Source of the DNA: Rhodobium gokarnense
GTDB lineage: Bacteria; Pseudomonadota; Alphaproteobacteria; Rhizobiales; Rhodobiaceae
Length of the DNA stretch: 64,000 nucleotides
Assembly (NCBI RefSeq): GCF_025961475.1
Contig: NZ_JAOQNS010000011.1
Coordinates: 124,001 to 188,000, forward strand
Direction: 5' to 3'
Made by a program: the position numbers and the translations under genes. Below the pieces are notes generated by a model, which was given only the letters and a program-made list of their open reading frames with translations, was not told where the DNA came from and did no database searches. Shown piece after piece: positions 18,764-28,652 of the stretch. How positions within the stretch are numbered: the stretch's first letter is position 1; every line of letters starts with the position of its first letter.

Positions 18764-19753
18764 ATGACGGTTCTGGTCACGGGCGGCGCCGGCTATATCG
18801 GCAGCCACATGGTTCTGGCGCTCGTCGACGCGGGCGAGGACGTGGTCGTCCTCGACAATCTGTCCACCGGCTTTCGCGAGGCGATCGCCCCGGAGGCGGT
18901 GTTCTACCGCGGCGACGTCGCCGACGAGGCGCTGGTGATGCGCATCGTCGCCCGGCACGATGTCTCGGCCATCATCCACTTCGCCGGCTCGATCGTGGTG
19001 CCGGAGTCCGTCGCCGATCCGCTCGGCTACTATCTCAACAACACGGTGAAGTCGCGCAGCCTGATGGCGAGCGCCGTCACCGCGGGCGTCAGGAACTTCC
19101 TGTTTTCGTCGACCGCGGCCGTCTACGGCGATCCGGCGGAGGTTCCGGTGAGCGAACAGGCCCCGTTCGCGCCGATGTCGCCCTACGGCACCTCCAAGAT
19201 GATGACGGAGCTGATGCTCGCCGACGTCGCCGCCGCCCACGACTTCACCTACACGGCGCTGCGCTATTTCAACGTCGCCGGCGCCGATCCGGAAGGCCGC
19301 ACCGGCCAGTCGACGGCCCGCGCCACCCATCTCATCAAGGTCGCCTGCGAGACCGCGCTCGGCAAGCGCAGCCACCTCGACGTCTACGGCACGGATTACC
19401 CGACGCCGGACGGCACCTGCGTGCGCGACTACATCCATGTCTCCGACCTCGCCAAGGCCCATCTCCTTGCCCTCAATGCCATGCGCGACGGCAACGGCAG
19501 CGCCGTTTTCAACTGCGGCTACGGCAAGGGATTTTCGGTTCTGGACGTGGTCGACGCGGTCAAGCGCGTCTCCGGTCAGGACTTCCCGGTGAGGCTGGCG
19601 CCGCGCCGTCCGGGGGACTCGCCGCAAATCGTCGCATGCGCCGATCGCATCCGCGAAACCCTCGGCTGGACCCCGGATTACGACGATCTCGACACCATCG
19701 TCGAACACGCGTTCCGGTGGGAGCGGCACCTCGGACTCGCCAAGGCGAGCTGA
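18764..19753 (+). CDS. galE: UDP-glucose 4-epimerase
   Basis: GalE, 329 residues, interconverts UDP-glucose and UDP-galactose. The N-terminal VLVTGGAGYIGSHMVLALVD, SSTAAVYGDP, catalytic YGTSK and the TCVRDYIHVSDLAKAH block are diagnostic. The start is ATG 18764, preceded by GGAGG at 18751-18755; the frame stays open for 80 codons upstream but that sequence is not protein-like and overlaps the promoter region. It is followed by cysQ about 100 bp downstream. Confidence 0.95.
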   Translation: MTVLVTGGAGYIGSHMVLALVDAGEDVVVLDNLSTGFREAIAPEAVFYRGDVADEALVMRIVARHDVSAIIHFAGSIVVPESVADPLGYYLNNTVKSRSLMASAVTAGVRNFLFSSTAAVYGDPAEVPVSEQAPFAPMSPYGTSKMMTELMLADVAAAHDFTYTALRYFNVAGADPEGRTGQSTARATHLIKVACETALGKRSHLDVYGTDYPTPDGTCVRDYIHVSDLAKAHLLALNAMRDGNGSAVFNCGYGKGFSVLDVVDAVKRVSGQDFPVRLAPRRPGDSPQIVACADRIRETLGWTPDYDDLDTIVEHAFRWERHLGLAKAS

Positions 19754-19855
19754 AACGCTTTTCCCGAAATCGGCGCATTGGCAAAAAGCGGCTGACTTGC
19801 GCCCTCTTTCAGCATGCGCTACACGCCCCGTGACCATAGACATAGGGGCCTTCTT

Positions 19856-20674
19856 TTGACTGAGGACGCGCTGATCGAGGCGCTCGCCGGCATCGCTTTG
19901 GATGCTGGCGCGCTGATCATGGACATCTACCGCACGGACTTCGACGCCAGGGTCAAATCCGACAACTCACCGGTGACCGAGGCCGACGAAAAGGCCGAAG
20001 CGCTGATCCTGGAGCGGCTGGCAAGCCTTACGCCGGACATTCCGGTCGTCGCCGAGGAGTCCGTTGCCGCCGGCCGGATCCCGGAACTCAAGGACCGTTT
20101 CTTCCTCGTCGACCCGCTCGACGGCACCAAGGAGTTCCTGAACCGCAACGGCGACTTCACCGTCAACATCGCCCTTGTGGAGAACGGGGTGCCGGTTCTC
20201 GGCGTCGTCTACGCCCCGGCGCGCAATGTGATCTTCACCGGCGGGCGCGCCTCCGGAGCCCGTGTCGGCAAGGTCGGGGGCGACGGCTCCGTCGCCTATG
20301 CCCCGACCGCCGTGCGCGCGGCGCCTGAAGAGGGCATCGTCGCGGTTGCCAGCCGCTCGCACATGACCGACGAGACCAAGCAGTTCGTCGATCGCTTCAC
20401 GGTCACCGACCTCGTATCGGCCGGTTCGTCGCTGAAATTCTGCCGGGTGGCGAGCGGCGAGGCCGACCTTTATCCCCGGCTCGGCCGCACCATGGAGTGG
20501 GACACCGCCGCGGGCGATGCGGTGCTGAGGGCCGCCGGCGGCAAGGTGACGACGGTCGACGGCATGCTTCTCACCTACGGCAAGCGCAACCAGGCCGACG
20601 ACAGCGATTTCGCCAATCCGTGGTTCGTCGCGGCGGGCGGCTTCGATCCCTTTGCGAAAGGGGAAGGCGCCTGA
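19856..20674 (+). CDS. cysQ: 3'(2'),5'-bisphosphate nucleotidase CysQ
   Basis: CysQ, 272 residues, is an inositol-monophosphatase-fold enzyme that hydrolyses 3'-phosphoadenosine 5'-phosphate (PAP) to AMP. PAP is the by-product of PAPS-dependent sulfotransferases and PAPS reductase. Motifs are [25 protein letters not shown] (metal-binding DPLDGT) and [17 protein letters not shown]. No ATG gives a family-like N-terminus; TTG 19856 does, while an ATG at 19814 would add 14 unrelated residues. It is immediately upstream of cysD and cysNC, so PAPS synthesis and PAP removal are encoded together. Confidence 0.9.
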   Translation: MTEDALIEALAGIALDAGALIMDIYRTDFDARVKSDNSPVTEADEKAEALILERLASLTPDIPVVAEESVAAGRIPELKDRFFLVDPLDGTKEFLNRNGDFTVNIALVENGVPVLGVVYAPARNVIFTGGRASGARVGKVGGDGSVAYAPTAVRAAPEEGIVAVASRSHMTDETKQFVDRFTVTDLVSAGSSLKFCRVASGEADLYPRLGRTMEWDTAAGDAVLRAAGGKVTTVDGMLLTYGKRNQADDSDFANPWFVAAGGFDPFAKGEGA

Positions 20675-20831
20675 CGATCTGCGGCCGCACGAACCGGCGC
20701 CATTGCGCCGGGCGCAACGATGCGGCGGAAAGATGTCCGAAACGGCGGTCTTGCCGAACAAAGACCACAAAGTGCTTCGACAGAAGGCGCCGCAACGAGG
20801 CGTCTCGTCACTGAGGAAGGAATTTTTAGCG

Positions 20832-21740
20832 GTGTCCGTATCACGCACCTCCCACCTGAAGCGGCTGGAAGCGGAGAGCATCCACATCATCCGCGAAGTC
20901 GCGGCCGAGTTCCGCAATCCGGTCATGCTCTATTCGATCGGCAAGGACTCCTCGGTGATGCTGCATCTGGCGATGAAGGCGTTCTATCCGTCGAGGCCGC
21001 CGTTCCCCCTGATGCACGTGGACACGACCTGGAAGTTCCGCGAGATGATCAAGTTTCGCGACGACACCGTGAAGCGGCTCGGCCTCGACCTGATCGTCCA
21101 CACCAACCAGGAAGGCAAGGCCCAGAACATCAACCCGTTCGACCACGGCTCGGCCTACTACACCCATGTGATGAAGACCGAGGCGCTGAAGGAGGCGCTG
21201 ACGCTGCACGGCTTCGATGCGGCCTTCGGCGGCGCCCGGCGCGACGAGGAAAAGTCGCGGGCCAAGGAGCGCGTGTTCTCGTTCCGCAACGCCAATCACG
21301 TCTGGGACCCGAAGAACCAGCGCCCGGAACTCTGGAACCTCTACAACGCGCGTATCGCCAAGGGCGAATCCATCCGGGTGTTTCCGCTCTCCAACTGGAC
21401 CGAGCTCGACATCTGGCAGTACATCATGTCGGAAGAGATCCCGATCGTGCCGCTCTACTATGCCGCCCAGCGCCCGGTCGTGGAGCGCGATGGCATGCTG
21501 ATCATGGTCGACGACGACCGCATGGAGCTGCGCCCGGACGAAAAGCCCGAGATGAAGCTGGTGCGGTTCCGCACCCTCGGCTGCTATCCGCTGACCGGCG
21601 CCATCGAGTCGCCGGCCGACGACCTTGCCGGCATCGTCCGGGAAATGCTGATCGCCCGCACCTCGGAGCGCCAGGGCCGGCTGATCGACCACGACGATTC
21701 CGCGTCGATGGAAAAGAAAAAGCGTGAAGGGTACTTTTGA
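20832..21740 (+). CDS. cysD: Sulfate adenylyltransferase subunit 2
   Basis: CysD, 302 residues, is the PP-loop ATP-sulfurylase catalytic subunit that forms adenosine 5'-phosphosulfate with CysN. Seen are [20 protein letters not shown] (PP-loop), [20 protein letters not shown] and the C-terminal [10 protein letters not shown] typical of CysD/NodP. The start is placed at GTG 20832 ([15 protein letters not shown]) because AGGAAGGA lies 10 bases upstream and the family begins there; the frame is open for 60 more codons without support. Its stop overlaps the cysNC start in TGATG. Confidence 0.95.
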   Translation: MSVSRTSHLKRLEAESIHIIREVAAEFRNPVMLYSIGKDSSVMLHLAMKAFYPSRPPFPLMHVDTTWKFREMIKFRDDTVKRLGLDLIVHTNQEGKAQNINPFDHGSAYYTHVMKTEALKEALTLHGFDAAFGGARRDEEKSRAKERVFSFRNANHVWDPKNQRPELWNLYNARIAKGESIRVFPLSNWTELDIWQYIMSEEIPIVPLYYAAQRPVVERDGMLIMVDDDRMELRPDEKPEMKLVRFRTLGCYPLTGAIESPADDLAGIVREMLIARTSERQGRLIDHDDSASMEKKKREGYF

Positions 21741-23668
21741 TGATGGACACGCCGAACACGTCGTCCGACGACGAAGCGCTGGAACTCACCGGCGAGGCGT
21801 TCGAGGAGTATCTCCAGCGCCAGGAGAACAAGTCGCTGCTCAGGATCCTGACCTGCGGCAGCGTCGATGACGGCAAGTCGACCCTGATCGGCCGACTGCT
21901 CTACGACACCAAGCTGATCTTCGAGGACCAGCTCGCCGCCCTGGAGCGCGACAGCAAGCGCCACGGCACCGTCGGCGAGGACATCGATTTCGCGCTCCTG
22001 GTCGACGGCCTTGAGGCCGAACGCGAGCAGGGCATCACCATCGACGTCGCCTACCGGTTCTTCACGACGGACCGGCGCAAGTTCATCGTCGCCGACACGC
22101 CCGGCCACGAGCAGTACACCCGTAACATGGCGACGGGCGCCTCGAACTCCGACGTCGCGGTGCTCCTCGTCGATGCCCGCAATGGCATCGCCACCCAGAC
22201 CCGCCGACACGCCTTCATCGTCTCGCTGCTCGGCATCCGCCACGTGGTGCTCGCCGTCAACAAGATCGACCTCGTCAATTTCGACGAGGAGGTGTTCAAG
22301 CGGATCTGCAAGGATTTCCGGGCCTTCGCCGACTCCTTCGATTTCGACAGCATCGCCGAGATCCCGATTTCCGCGCGCTTCGGCGACAACGTGCTGACCC
22401 GCAGCGAGCGGACGCCCTGGTACACGGGCTCCGCGTTGCTCGACCATCTGGAGTCCATCGAGGTCGAGAACGATCTCGCCTCCGCGCCGTTCCGCATGTT
22501 CGTCCAGTGGGTCAACCGGCCGAACCTCGACTTCCGCGGCTTTTCCGGCACCATTGCCTCCGGCCGCATCCGTCCCGGGGACGAGGTCGTCGCCGCGCTC
22601 TCCGGCCGCAAGTCGCGGGTCAAGCGCGTCGTCACCATGGACGGCGACCTGATCGAGGCCGGCCCCGGCGATGCGGTCACCATCGAGCTTGAGGACGAGA
22701 TCGACATCTCCCGCGGCGAGATGCTGGCCGGTGCCGACGCGCGGCCGGACGTTTCCGACCAGTTCGCCGCCCACCTGATCTGGATGTCGGACGCGCCGCT
22801 CTATCCCGGCCGGCCCTATCTGATCAAGCAGGGGACCCGCACCGTCACGGCGACGGTGACGGAGATCAAGCACAAGATCGACGTCAACAATTTCGATCAC
22901 CTGGCGGCCAAGACGCTCGACCTCAACGAGATCGCCTTCGCCAACCTGTCGCTCTCCGAGCCGATCTCCTTCGACCCCTATGAGGTCAACCGGGACACCG
23001 GCTCCTTCGTGCTGATCGACCGACTGACCAATGCGACGGTCGCCGCCGGCCTCGTCTGGTTTGGCCTTCGCCGTGCGACCAACATCCACTGGCAGGCCCT
23101 TGACCTCGACAAGAGCGCGCGCGGCATCCAGAAGGGCCAGAAGCCGGCCATCCTCTGGTTCACCGGCCTTTCCGGCTCCGGCAAGTCGACGATCGCCAAC
23201 ATGGTGGAGAAGCGGCTGCACGCCATGGGCCGGCACACCTATGTGCTCGACGGCGACAATGTCCGCCACGGCCTCAACCGCGACCTCGGCTTCACCGACG
23301 CCGACCGGGTGGAGAACATCCGCCGCGTCGCCGAGGTGGCCAAGCTGTTCGTCGATGCCGGCGAGATCGTGCTCGTCTCCTTCATCTCGCCGTTCCGCTC
23401 GGAGCGCCGGATGGCGCGCGACATCGTCGAGGAGGACGAGTTCATCGAGGTCTTCGTCGACACGCCGATCGAGATCTGCCGCCAGCGCGACCCCAAGGGC
23501 CTCTACAAGAAGGCGGACGAGGGCAAGATCAAGAACTTCACCGGCATCGACTCGCCTTACGAGCCGCCGGAGACGGCCGAACTGCGCCTCGACACCACCA
23601 AGGCCGATCCGGCCGAACTGGCCGAGGTCATCATCGCCGAACTGAAGGCGCGCGGCGTGCTGCTGTAG
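21740..23668 (+). CDS. cysNC: Bifunctional sulfate adenylyltransferase subunit 1 / adenylylsulfate kinase
   Basis: A 642-residue fusion of CysN GTPase and CysC APS kinase, the same architecture as rhizobial NodQ. The GTPase part shows [20 protein letters not shown] (P-loop), [12 protein letters not shown] and NKIDL. The APS-kinase part begins near residue 470 with [19 protein letters not shown] and has [15 protein letters not shown]. With CysD it converts sulfate to PAPS. The start at ATG 21740 overlaps the cysD stop by one base (TGATG). No cysH, cysI or cysG is adjacent, so the pathway is set up for PAPS rather than obviously for cysteine. Confidence 0.96.
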   Translation: MMDTPNTSSDDEALELTGEAFEEYLQRQENKSLLRILTCGSVDDGKSTLIGRLLYDTKLIFEDQLAALERDSKRHGTVGEDIDFALLVDGLEAEREQGITIDVAYRFFTTDRRKFIVADTPGHEQYTRNMATGASNSDVAVLLVDARNGIATQTRRHAFIVSLLGIRHVVLAVNKIDLVNFDEEVFKRICKDFRAFADSFDFDSIAEIPISARFGDNVLTRSERTPWYTGSALLDHLESIEVENDLASAPFRMFVQWVNRPNLDFRGFSGTIASGRIRPGDEVVAALSGRKSRVKRVVTMDGDLIEAGPGDAVTIELEDEIDISRGEMLAGADARPDVSDQFAAHLIWMSDAPLYPGRPYLIKQGTRTVTATVTEIKHKIDVNNFDHLAAKTLDLNEIAFANLSLSEPISFDPYEVNRDTGSFVLIDRLTNATVAAGLVWFGLRRATNIHWQALDLDKSARGIQKGQKPAILWFTGLSGSGKSTIANMVEKRLHAMGRHTYVLDGDNVRHGLNRDLGFTDADRVENIRRVAEVAKLFVDAGEIVLVSFISPFRSERRMARDIVEEDEFIEVFVDTPIEICRQRDPKGLYKKADEGKIKNFTGIDSPYEPPETAELRLDTTKADPAELAEVIIAELKARGVLL

Positions 23669-23700
23669 CATCCGGCGCCACGCACAGAACCGGTCAATAG

Positions 23701-23731
23701 GCGGCGCGGAGAGATCCGCGCCGCTTTTTTG
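23701..23731 (+). terminator. Rho-independent terminator after cysNC
   Basis: GCGGCGCGG (23701-23709) and CCGCGCCGC (23716-23724) form a perfect 9-bp stem with a 6-base loop, followed by TTTTTT. It ends the galE/cysQ/cysD/cysNC side of the region. Confidence 0.85.
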
Positions 23732-23855
23732 TTCGTGATCCGAAACGCAGCAAAGCGCCGGAAGGTGACAGGCGTCACAACGGCCGGCCCTGGGGCCCGG
23801 TATCCCTGAACCATCGAAACCGCCGACAAACGGCGACACAAGGGGATCAGGGACC

Positions 23856-24269
23856 ATGAGCACTTTCAAAAAGATCGTCACCGCGTTCGTTTTCGCCGCC
23901 GCCGCCTTCGGCGCGGCCGCTCCGGCAAGCGCCGCCATGGGCAATCTGGCCGGCGCGGTGAAGACCGCCGCCGCCGCCGGCGAAGCCGAAACGCTGACGA
24001 CGAAGGTCGGCTACTGGCGCAAGCACCGGCGTTTGCGCCGCGATCGCAGGGCGCGTCGTTACACCTATTCCCGGCGCTACAGGAGCGCCCGGCGCCACCG
24101 GCATTTCGGTCGCCACCGCGAAGGCCGCCGCTTCCGCCAGGCCCGCCGCTACCGCGACCATCGGCGCCACAACGGGCCGGGCTTTGCGCGTGGCCACACG
24201 GGCACGCAGGGCGGCAACACGCCCCCGGGCACGACCTACTACACCTACGTGGATCGCTACGCCAATTGA
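23856..24269 (+). CDS. Small secreted Arg/His/Tyr-rich protein
   Basis: A 137-residue protein with a clear Sec signal peptide (MSTFKKIVTAFVFAAAAFGA, cleavage near ASA at residue 27). The mature chain is extremely rich in Arg, His and Tyr, with tandem variants of RRYR/RRHR/HRRH, ending in a Gly/Thr-rich tail. Similar exported basic low-complexity proteins occur in Hyphomicrobiales without known function; binding of nucleic acid, metal or anionic polysaccharide is conceivable but unproven. The gene has its own promoter space and is flanked by terminators on both sides. Confidence 0.6.
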   Translation: MSTFKKIVTAFVFAAAAFGAAAPASAAMGNLAGAVKTAAAAGEAETLTTKVGYWRKHRRLRRDRRARRYTYSRRYRSARRHRHFGRHREGRRFRQARRYRDHRRHNGPGFARGHTGTQGGNTPPGTTYYTYVDRYAN

Positions 24270-24292
24270 GCGGAAATCGGAGACGCCTGACG

Positions 24293-24327
24293 ACGACGCG
24301 CCCGCCGGGAAACCGGGCGCGTCGTTT
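24293..24327 (+). terminator. Terminator hairpin after the Arg-rich protein gene
   Basis: ACGACGCGCCCG (24293-24304) pairs perfectly with CGGGCGCGTCGT (24314-24325), with a 9-base loop and a short TTT. It lies between two convergent genes and could act in both directions. Confidence 0.6.
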
Positions 24328-24411
24328 CCCGTTGGCCGGGGACGACGGGCGGCAGTTCGAATCTTCCGCAGGACGGCCCCCGGCCGGTGCGCCGGCGGCG
24401 CCCGCCTGGCC

Positions 24412-25203
24412 CTACATCCGCGTCAGCACCTGGCGGCGCATCGTCCGCTCCAGCGCCAGGGCGATGAAGATCGCGCAGATGGTGAAGCCGTTCAGATAGT
24501 AAAGGTCCAGGAAGTCGCTGTGGAATTCTGCGAAATATCCCTGCCGCGCCCATTCGGTGATGTGCAGGATCGGATTGTAATAGAGGATGTTCTGGATCGC
24601 CTTCGGCAGGGATTCGGCGATGAAGAAGATGCCGGAGATGAAGAACATCGGTCGGCTCATCATCTTGAAGATCTTGATCCACGCCTTGAAGACGGAGCCG
24701 ACGCAGACATTGAAGACGCCGACCGCGAAGCCGATGAGGGCGGCATAGGTGAACGGCAGGATCGTCATGATGAAGCTGTCCGGAAGCCCGCCGCCGAAGG
24801 CGATATGGTAGGCGATGAAGATCACGCACATGACGACCACCATGACGGTGGTTTCCAGCACCATGGACGCGACATAGGCATCGATCGGCTTGACGATCGG
24901 GAAGAACAGCAGGCTGCGGTTGCCCTTCGAGGAACGGTTGATCGCCCCGGTCACGGACTTGTAGGCCGAATAGGGCAGCATGCCGCTGGCAAAGAACAGG
25001 ATGTAGCTTTCGCCGAGCGCCGGCTCGCGGCCGCGCAGGCCGGTGGAAAACAGGACCGCGAGCACCGCGATCATGCCGACCGGTTCCATGATCGCCCACA
25101 GGAAGCCGAGGGACTGGTCGCTGAACCGGGTGCGCATGTCGCGCAGCATCAGCGACCAGACGTTCCTGAGAAAGATATGGAACGGTGAACCGAGCGTCTG
25201 CAT
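24412..25203 (-). CDS. ABC-2 type polysaccharide export permease (KpsM-like)
   Basis: A 263-residue inner-membrane protein with six hydrophobic segments and the ABC-2 transporter pattern of capsule/O-antigen exporters. Landmarks are MLRDMRTRFSDQSLGFLWAI near the N-terminus, ALIGFAVGVFNVCVGSVFKA in the middle and YYNPILHITEWARQGYF near the C-terminus. It would pass a lipid-linked polysaccharide through the membrane with an ATPase such as KpsT/Wzt. No ATPase gene is present nearby, so the partner is encoded elsewhere. The gene follows the sulfotransferase gene on the same strand by about 100 bp. Confidence 0.85.
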   Translation of the reverse strand: MQTLGSPFHIFLRNVWSLMLRDMRTRFSDQSLGFLWAIMEPVGMIAVLAVLFSTGLRGREPALGESYILFFASGMLPYSAYKSVTGAINRSSKGNRSLLFFPIVKPIDAYVASMVLETTVMVVVMCVIFIAYHIAFGGGLPDSFIMTILPFTYAALIGFAVGVFNVCVGSVFKAWIKIFKMMSRPMFFISGIFFIAESLPKAIQNILYYNPILHITEWARQGYFAEFHSDFLDLYYLNGFTICAIFIALALERTMRRQVLTRM

Positions 25204-25308
25204 GGTCGAACCGCGAGCCTTGAATGGAAAACGGGGGTGCCGAGTTCCCTATGTACGGTTTTCGGCATCTTGATGGCAAGGCGGTCGGCGCCTGCCGGAA
25301 AAAAGACG

Positions 25309-26112
25309 TCAGGTGCCGCGGGCCCCGGCATCGAACCACCGCGCCGCGGCAAAGAGTGCCAGGTCGTCGCGGTTGTTGGCGATGAGGGCCTTCAGCGTTG
25401 AGGCCGACAAATCGAGCGCGGCGTCCGGCCGGTTCTGGGAGACGTTGCGGCGGCGGGCCGGGCGGGAGAACGGCCCCCGCCTGATCTCGCATCCGTGCCG
25501 TTCCGCAAGCCCCCTGAAGAGGTCCGCGAAATCCGCATCGATCCGCTCTGTGGTGGTGACGAAGGCAAGGCGCTCCAGATTGGCGAGCGCCGCTTCCAGC
25601 ATCGTGCCGCCGGCCTGCCGGCTCTGCCGGCCAGTCAGCCCCGCGATCCGGCGCGTCATGTAGTTGCGGGTATAGGCCGTGAGCCGCCGGTCGCTCGCGG
25701 CGACGAACGCGCCGAAGGAGTTTTCCCGGCAGAACCGGCAGCGGAAGAGGTGGGCGGGCTTGGGGACCTTGCCGTCGGCGGTGGCGCCGTGGTCCGCCAG
25801 CCTCTGGCCCTCGCGGCGGAAGTGGAAATATTGCGAGATCATCCGGTCGACGGGATCGCGCAGCACGGTGAAGACCGGCGCGCCGGGAAACCATTCCGCG
25901 ATCTGGTCGGATCGCATGTGGCCGGCGACAACGGCGGCGTTGGCGGCCGGCGTTGCGGGATCGGCAAGCTCGGCCTGCAGCCGCTCAAGGTTCTTGGCGT
26001 GATAGAGCCGCTCCGTGCCGACGATACGCCCCATTGCATCGATGATGCTGGTGCCGCCGCATTTGAAGAGGTGGAGGAAGACGATCGGCGGCGGTGTCCG
26101 CATGGGGTCCAT
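25309..26112 (-). CDS. Sulfotransferase family protein
   Basis: A 267-residue protein resembling PAPS-dependent carbohydrate sulfotransferases (Sulfotransfer_2-like). The 5'-phosphosulfate-binding loop reads FLHLFKCGGTSIIDAMG (residues about 10-26) and the 3'-phosphate-binding segment reads FTVLRDPVDRMISQYFHF (about 85-102). A Cys-rich FRCRFCREN follows. The start at 26112 has GAAGG a few bases upstream; the frame is open for another hundred codons that run into the divergent promoter region. With PAPS made by the nearby cysDNC genes it may sulfate an exported glycan; the acceptor is unknown. Confidence 0.8.
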   Translation of the reverse strand: MDPMRTPPPIVFLHLFKCGGTSIIDAMGRIVGTERLYHAKNLERLQAELADPATPAANAAVVAGHMRSDQIAEWFPGAPVFTVLRDPVDRMISQYFHFRREGQRLADHGATADGKVPKPAHLFRCRFCRENSFGAFVAASDRRLTAYTRNYMTRRIAGLTGRQSRQAGGTMLEAALANLERLAFVTTTERIDADFADLFRGLAERHGCEIRRGPFSRPARRRNVSQNRPDAALDLSASTLKALIANNRDDLALFAAARWFDAGARGT

Positions 26113-26390
26113 GTGCCTTCGAGAGCTGCAAGGCGATTGGTCGTGGCGCCTTTTCGGGGCGCGGCGGCAGGGTGTCGGCGCGCGCCGGCCCGGAAAACAC
26201 CCGCTTGCGGCGCCGGCGCGTTGTAGCCGATGGGCTTTGTCCTCGGCAAGCCCGGGCGTCGCGGCGAGGATGGGCCGGCGGGGATGGACAGGCCGGGCGG
26301 AAACCTTATGATCGCGCGCGCTTTCGCCGCCGGCGCAGTGTCTCGGCGATCCTTTCAGGCAACCAACGAAGCGACGGATCCCGCGTGACG

Positions 26391-28649
26391 ATGACGACAG
26401 AGGCTGCCGGCAAAGACGCAACGACCGGCTGGGCGGTCGGCGGCCGGCTGATAGTGCTCGATGGAACCGAACGGCATGGTGCGCGCTTTCGCGCGGCCGG
26501 ACCGGAGGCGGCGCTCCGCATCGATTTCGAGCCGCCGAGGCGCGGCGGCTGGTGCACCATCGAGATCGACATGTGGTGCGATTCCTTCGCCAAGCCCCGG
26601 GCGCTGCCGGATTTCGGCGACGGCATCGACGACGCCAAGGCGATCCCCTTCAAGCGGCTACCGACCGGCGTCTACCGCGCCTTCGTGCGGCTTCCGGGCA
26701 AGTTGCACGGGCTCGTCCTCAGGCCCGCCCAGGTGCCGATGACGTTCGAGATCGCCGACATCCGAATCGAGAAGGTCGGCATTTTCGGCCTTCTGGGCGT
26801 TGCCTGGCGCCACGCGAAATTCAACTGGAACAAGGGGCCGAGGGCATTCGTCAAATTCCTCGGCGAAGTGGTGGGCATCGTCGCCCTGCCGAAGCGCTTC
26901 AGCGCCTTCCGCGATGCCGAGGCGGGAAGCGGGGGCAAGGACGACCGGCAACTGCGCTACGAGGCCTGGTGCGAGAAACGGGATTTCGACACCGCTCGCG
27001 ATGGCGCGACCTTGCAGGCGCGGGTCGACGCTCTGGCGGAAAAACCCGTCATCTCCGTCATCATGCCGGTCTGCGACCCCGAGGTCGCCTGGCTCGATGC
27101 CGCGGTGCAGTCCGTCGTCGACCAGGCCTATTCGGGGTGGGAGCTTTGCGTCGCCGACGATGCGTCGACAAAGCCCGACGTCATCGCCGCGCTGAAGCGC
27201 TGGCGGGACGCCGATCCGCGCATTAAGGTCGCGTTTCGCAAGGAGAGGGGGCACATCTCGAACGCCTCCAACAGCGCCCTGGAGCTCAGCTCCGGCACCT
27301 ATCTCACCTGCCTCGACCACGACGACACGCTGGCGCCGCACGCGCTCGCCGAAGCCGTGCTCGCCTTTGCCGAGGACGAGACGCGCCGCATCGTCTATTC
27401 CGACGAGGACAAGATCGACGAAGCAGGAACGCGTTTCGAGCCGCACTTCAAGCCGGATTGGTCGCCGGATCTCTTCCACAGCGTCAACTACCTCAACCAC
27501 CTGACGGTCTACCGCCGCGACGACGTCGTTGCCGCCGGCGGCTGGCGCGTCGGCGTCGAAGGCAGCCAGGACTACGATCTGCTCTGCCGCGTGATTGAGA
27601 CGCTTCCCGAGGGCAGCGTCCAGCACCTGCCGCTGGTGCTCTATCACTGGCGGGCTATCGAGGGCTCCACGGCGCTGGCGACAGGCGAGAAGAATTATGC
27701 CGTCATCGCCGGCCTCAAGGTCCTCAAGGAACATGCGGAACGCGCCGGCATCGACGCCGATGTCGAGCCGCTGCCGGACTATCCGTTCTACCGCTTCCGC
27801 TACCGGCTGCCGGAAAACCCGCCGCTCGTCTCCATCATCATCCCGACCCGCAACGGGCTGGAGCATGTCCGCCGCTGCATCGGCTCGATCCGCGAGCGCA
27901 CGGACTATCCGAACTACGAGATCATCCTCATCGACAACCAGTCGGACGATCCCGAGGCGCTCTCCTATTTCGCCGAGCTCGACCGCTCGGCCGATGTCCG
28001 CGTGCTGCCGCATCCGCACCCGTTCAATTTCTCCGCGATCAACAATCGCGGTGTTGCGGAGGCGAGGGGCGAGGTCATCGCGCTCCTCAACAACGACATT
28101 GAGATCCTCAACGAGGACTGGCTGTCGGAGATGGTCGGCCATGCGCTCCGGCCCGAAATCGGCTGCGTCGGCGCCAAGCTCCACTATCCGGACGGGCGCA
28201 TCCAGCACGGCGGCGTCATCATCGGCATCGGCGGCATGGCCGGCCACGCCCACCTCTACCAGCCCGGCGAGCGCGCCGGCTATTACGGCCGGCTCGTGGT
28301 GGCCCAGAACCTTTCCGCCGTCACCGGCGCGGCAATGGTGATGCGCAAGGAAATCTTTCAGGGGGTCGGCGGCTTTGAGGAAGAGCACCTGGGGGTGGCC
28401 CTCAACGACATCGACCTGTGCCTGAAAATCCGCAAGGCCGGCTACCGCATCGTCTGGACGCCCTTCGCGCGCATGATCCACTACGAGTCGGTAAGCCGCG
28501 GCCTCGACAAGGACGACCCGGAAAAGCGCGCCCGCCACGAGCGCGAAAAGGCCTATATGCGCTCCGCCTGGGGCGAGACGCTGAACCGCGATCCCTACTA
28601 CTCGCCACACCTGGAACTGCAGAGCGCCGACTTCCTGCCGCTCGCTTGA
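26391..28649 (+). CDS. Two-domain family-2 glycosyltransferase
   Basis: A 752-residue protein with an N-terminal beta-rich region of about 200 residues and two GT-A glycosyltransferase family 2 domains. The first starts near residue 216 (VISVIMPVCDPEVAWLDAAV) with LDHDD as its metal-binding motif. The second starts near 476 (LVSIIIPTRNGLEHVRRCI) with LLNNDIEIL, and ends with ALNDIDLCLKIRKAGYRIVW. Such proteins extend O-antigen, rhamnan or capsule chains at the cytoplasmic face. It lies divergent from the sulfotransferase and convergent with rfbA, three bases apart. The start at ATG 26391 is chosen over upstream in-frame codons, which overlap the sulfotransferase 5' end. Confidence 0.88.
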   Translation: MTTEAAGKDATTGWAVGGRLIVLDGTERHGARFRAAGPEAALRIDFEPPRRGGWCTIEIDMWCDSFAKPRALPDFGDGIDDAKAIPFKRLPTGVYRAFVRLPGKLHGLVLRPAQVPMTFEIADIRIEKVGIFGLLGVAWRHAKFNWNKGPRAFVKFLGEVVGIVALPKRFSAFRDAEAGSGGKDDRQLRYEAWCEKRDFDTARDGATLQARVDALAEKPVISVIMPVCDPEVAWLDAAVQSVVDQAYSGWELCVADDASTKPDVIAALKRWRDADPRIKVAFRKERGHISNASNSALELSSGTYLTCLDHDDTLAPHALAEAVLAFAEDETRRIVYSDEDKIDEAGTRFEPHFKPDWSPDLFHSVNYLNHLTVYRRDDVVAAGGWRVGVEGSQDYDLLCRVIETLPEGSVQHLPLVLYHWRAIEGSTALATGEKNYAVIAGLKVLKEHAERAGIDADVEPLPDYPFYRFRYRLPENPPLVSIIIPTRNGLEHVRRCIGSIRERTDYPNYEIILIDNQSDDPEALSYFAELDRSADVRVLPHPHPFNFSAINNRGVAEARGEVIALLNNDIEILNEDWLSEMVGHALRPEIGCVGAKLHYPDGRIQHGGVIIGIGGMAGHAHLYQPGERAGYYGRLVVAQNLSAVTGAAMVMRKEIFQGVGGFEEEHLGVALNDIDLCLKIRKAGYRIVWTPFARMIHYESVSRGLDKDDPEKRARHEREKAYMRSAWGETLNRDPYYSPHLELQSADFLPLA

Positions 28650-28652
28650 GGA

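Noticed and set aside
21584-23944. Open frame of 786 codons on the minus strand opposite cysNC
   Set aside because: It lies antisense to a fully conserved gene; the length comes from GC-rich codon bias, and the translation is low-complexity Asp/Gly/Arg/Val without any family pattern.
26658-28610. Open frame of 650 codons opposite the double glycosyltransferase
   Set aside because: The plus-strand protein is clearly conserved; the opposite frame is composition-driven.
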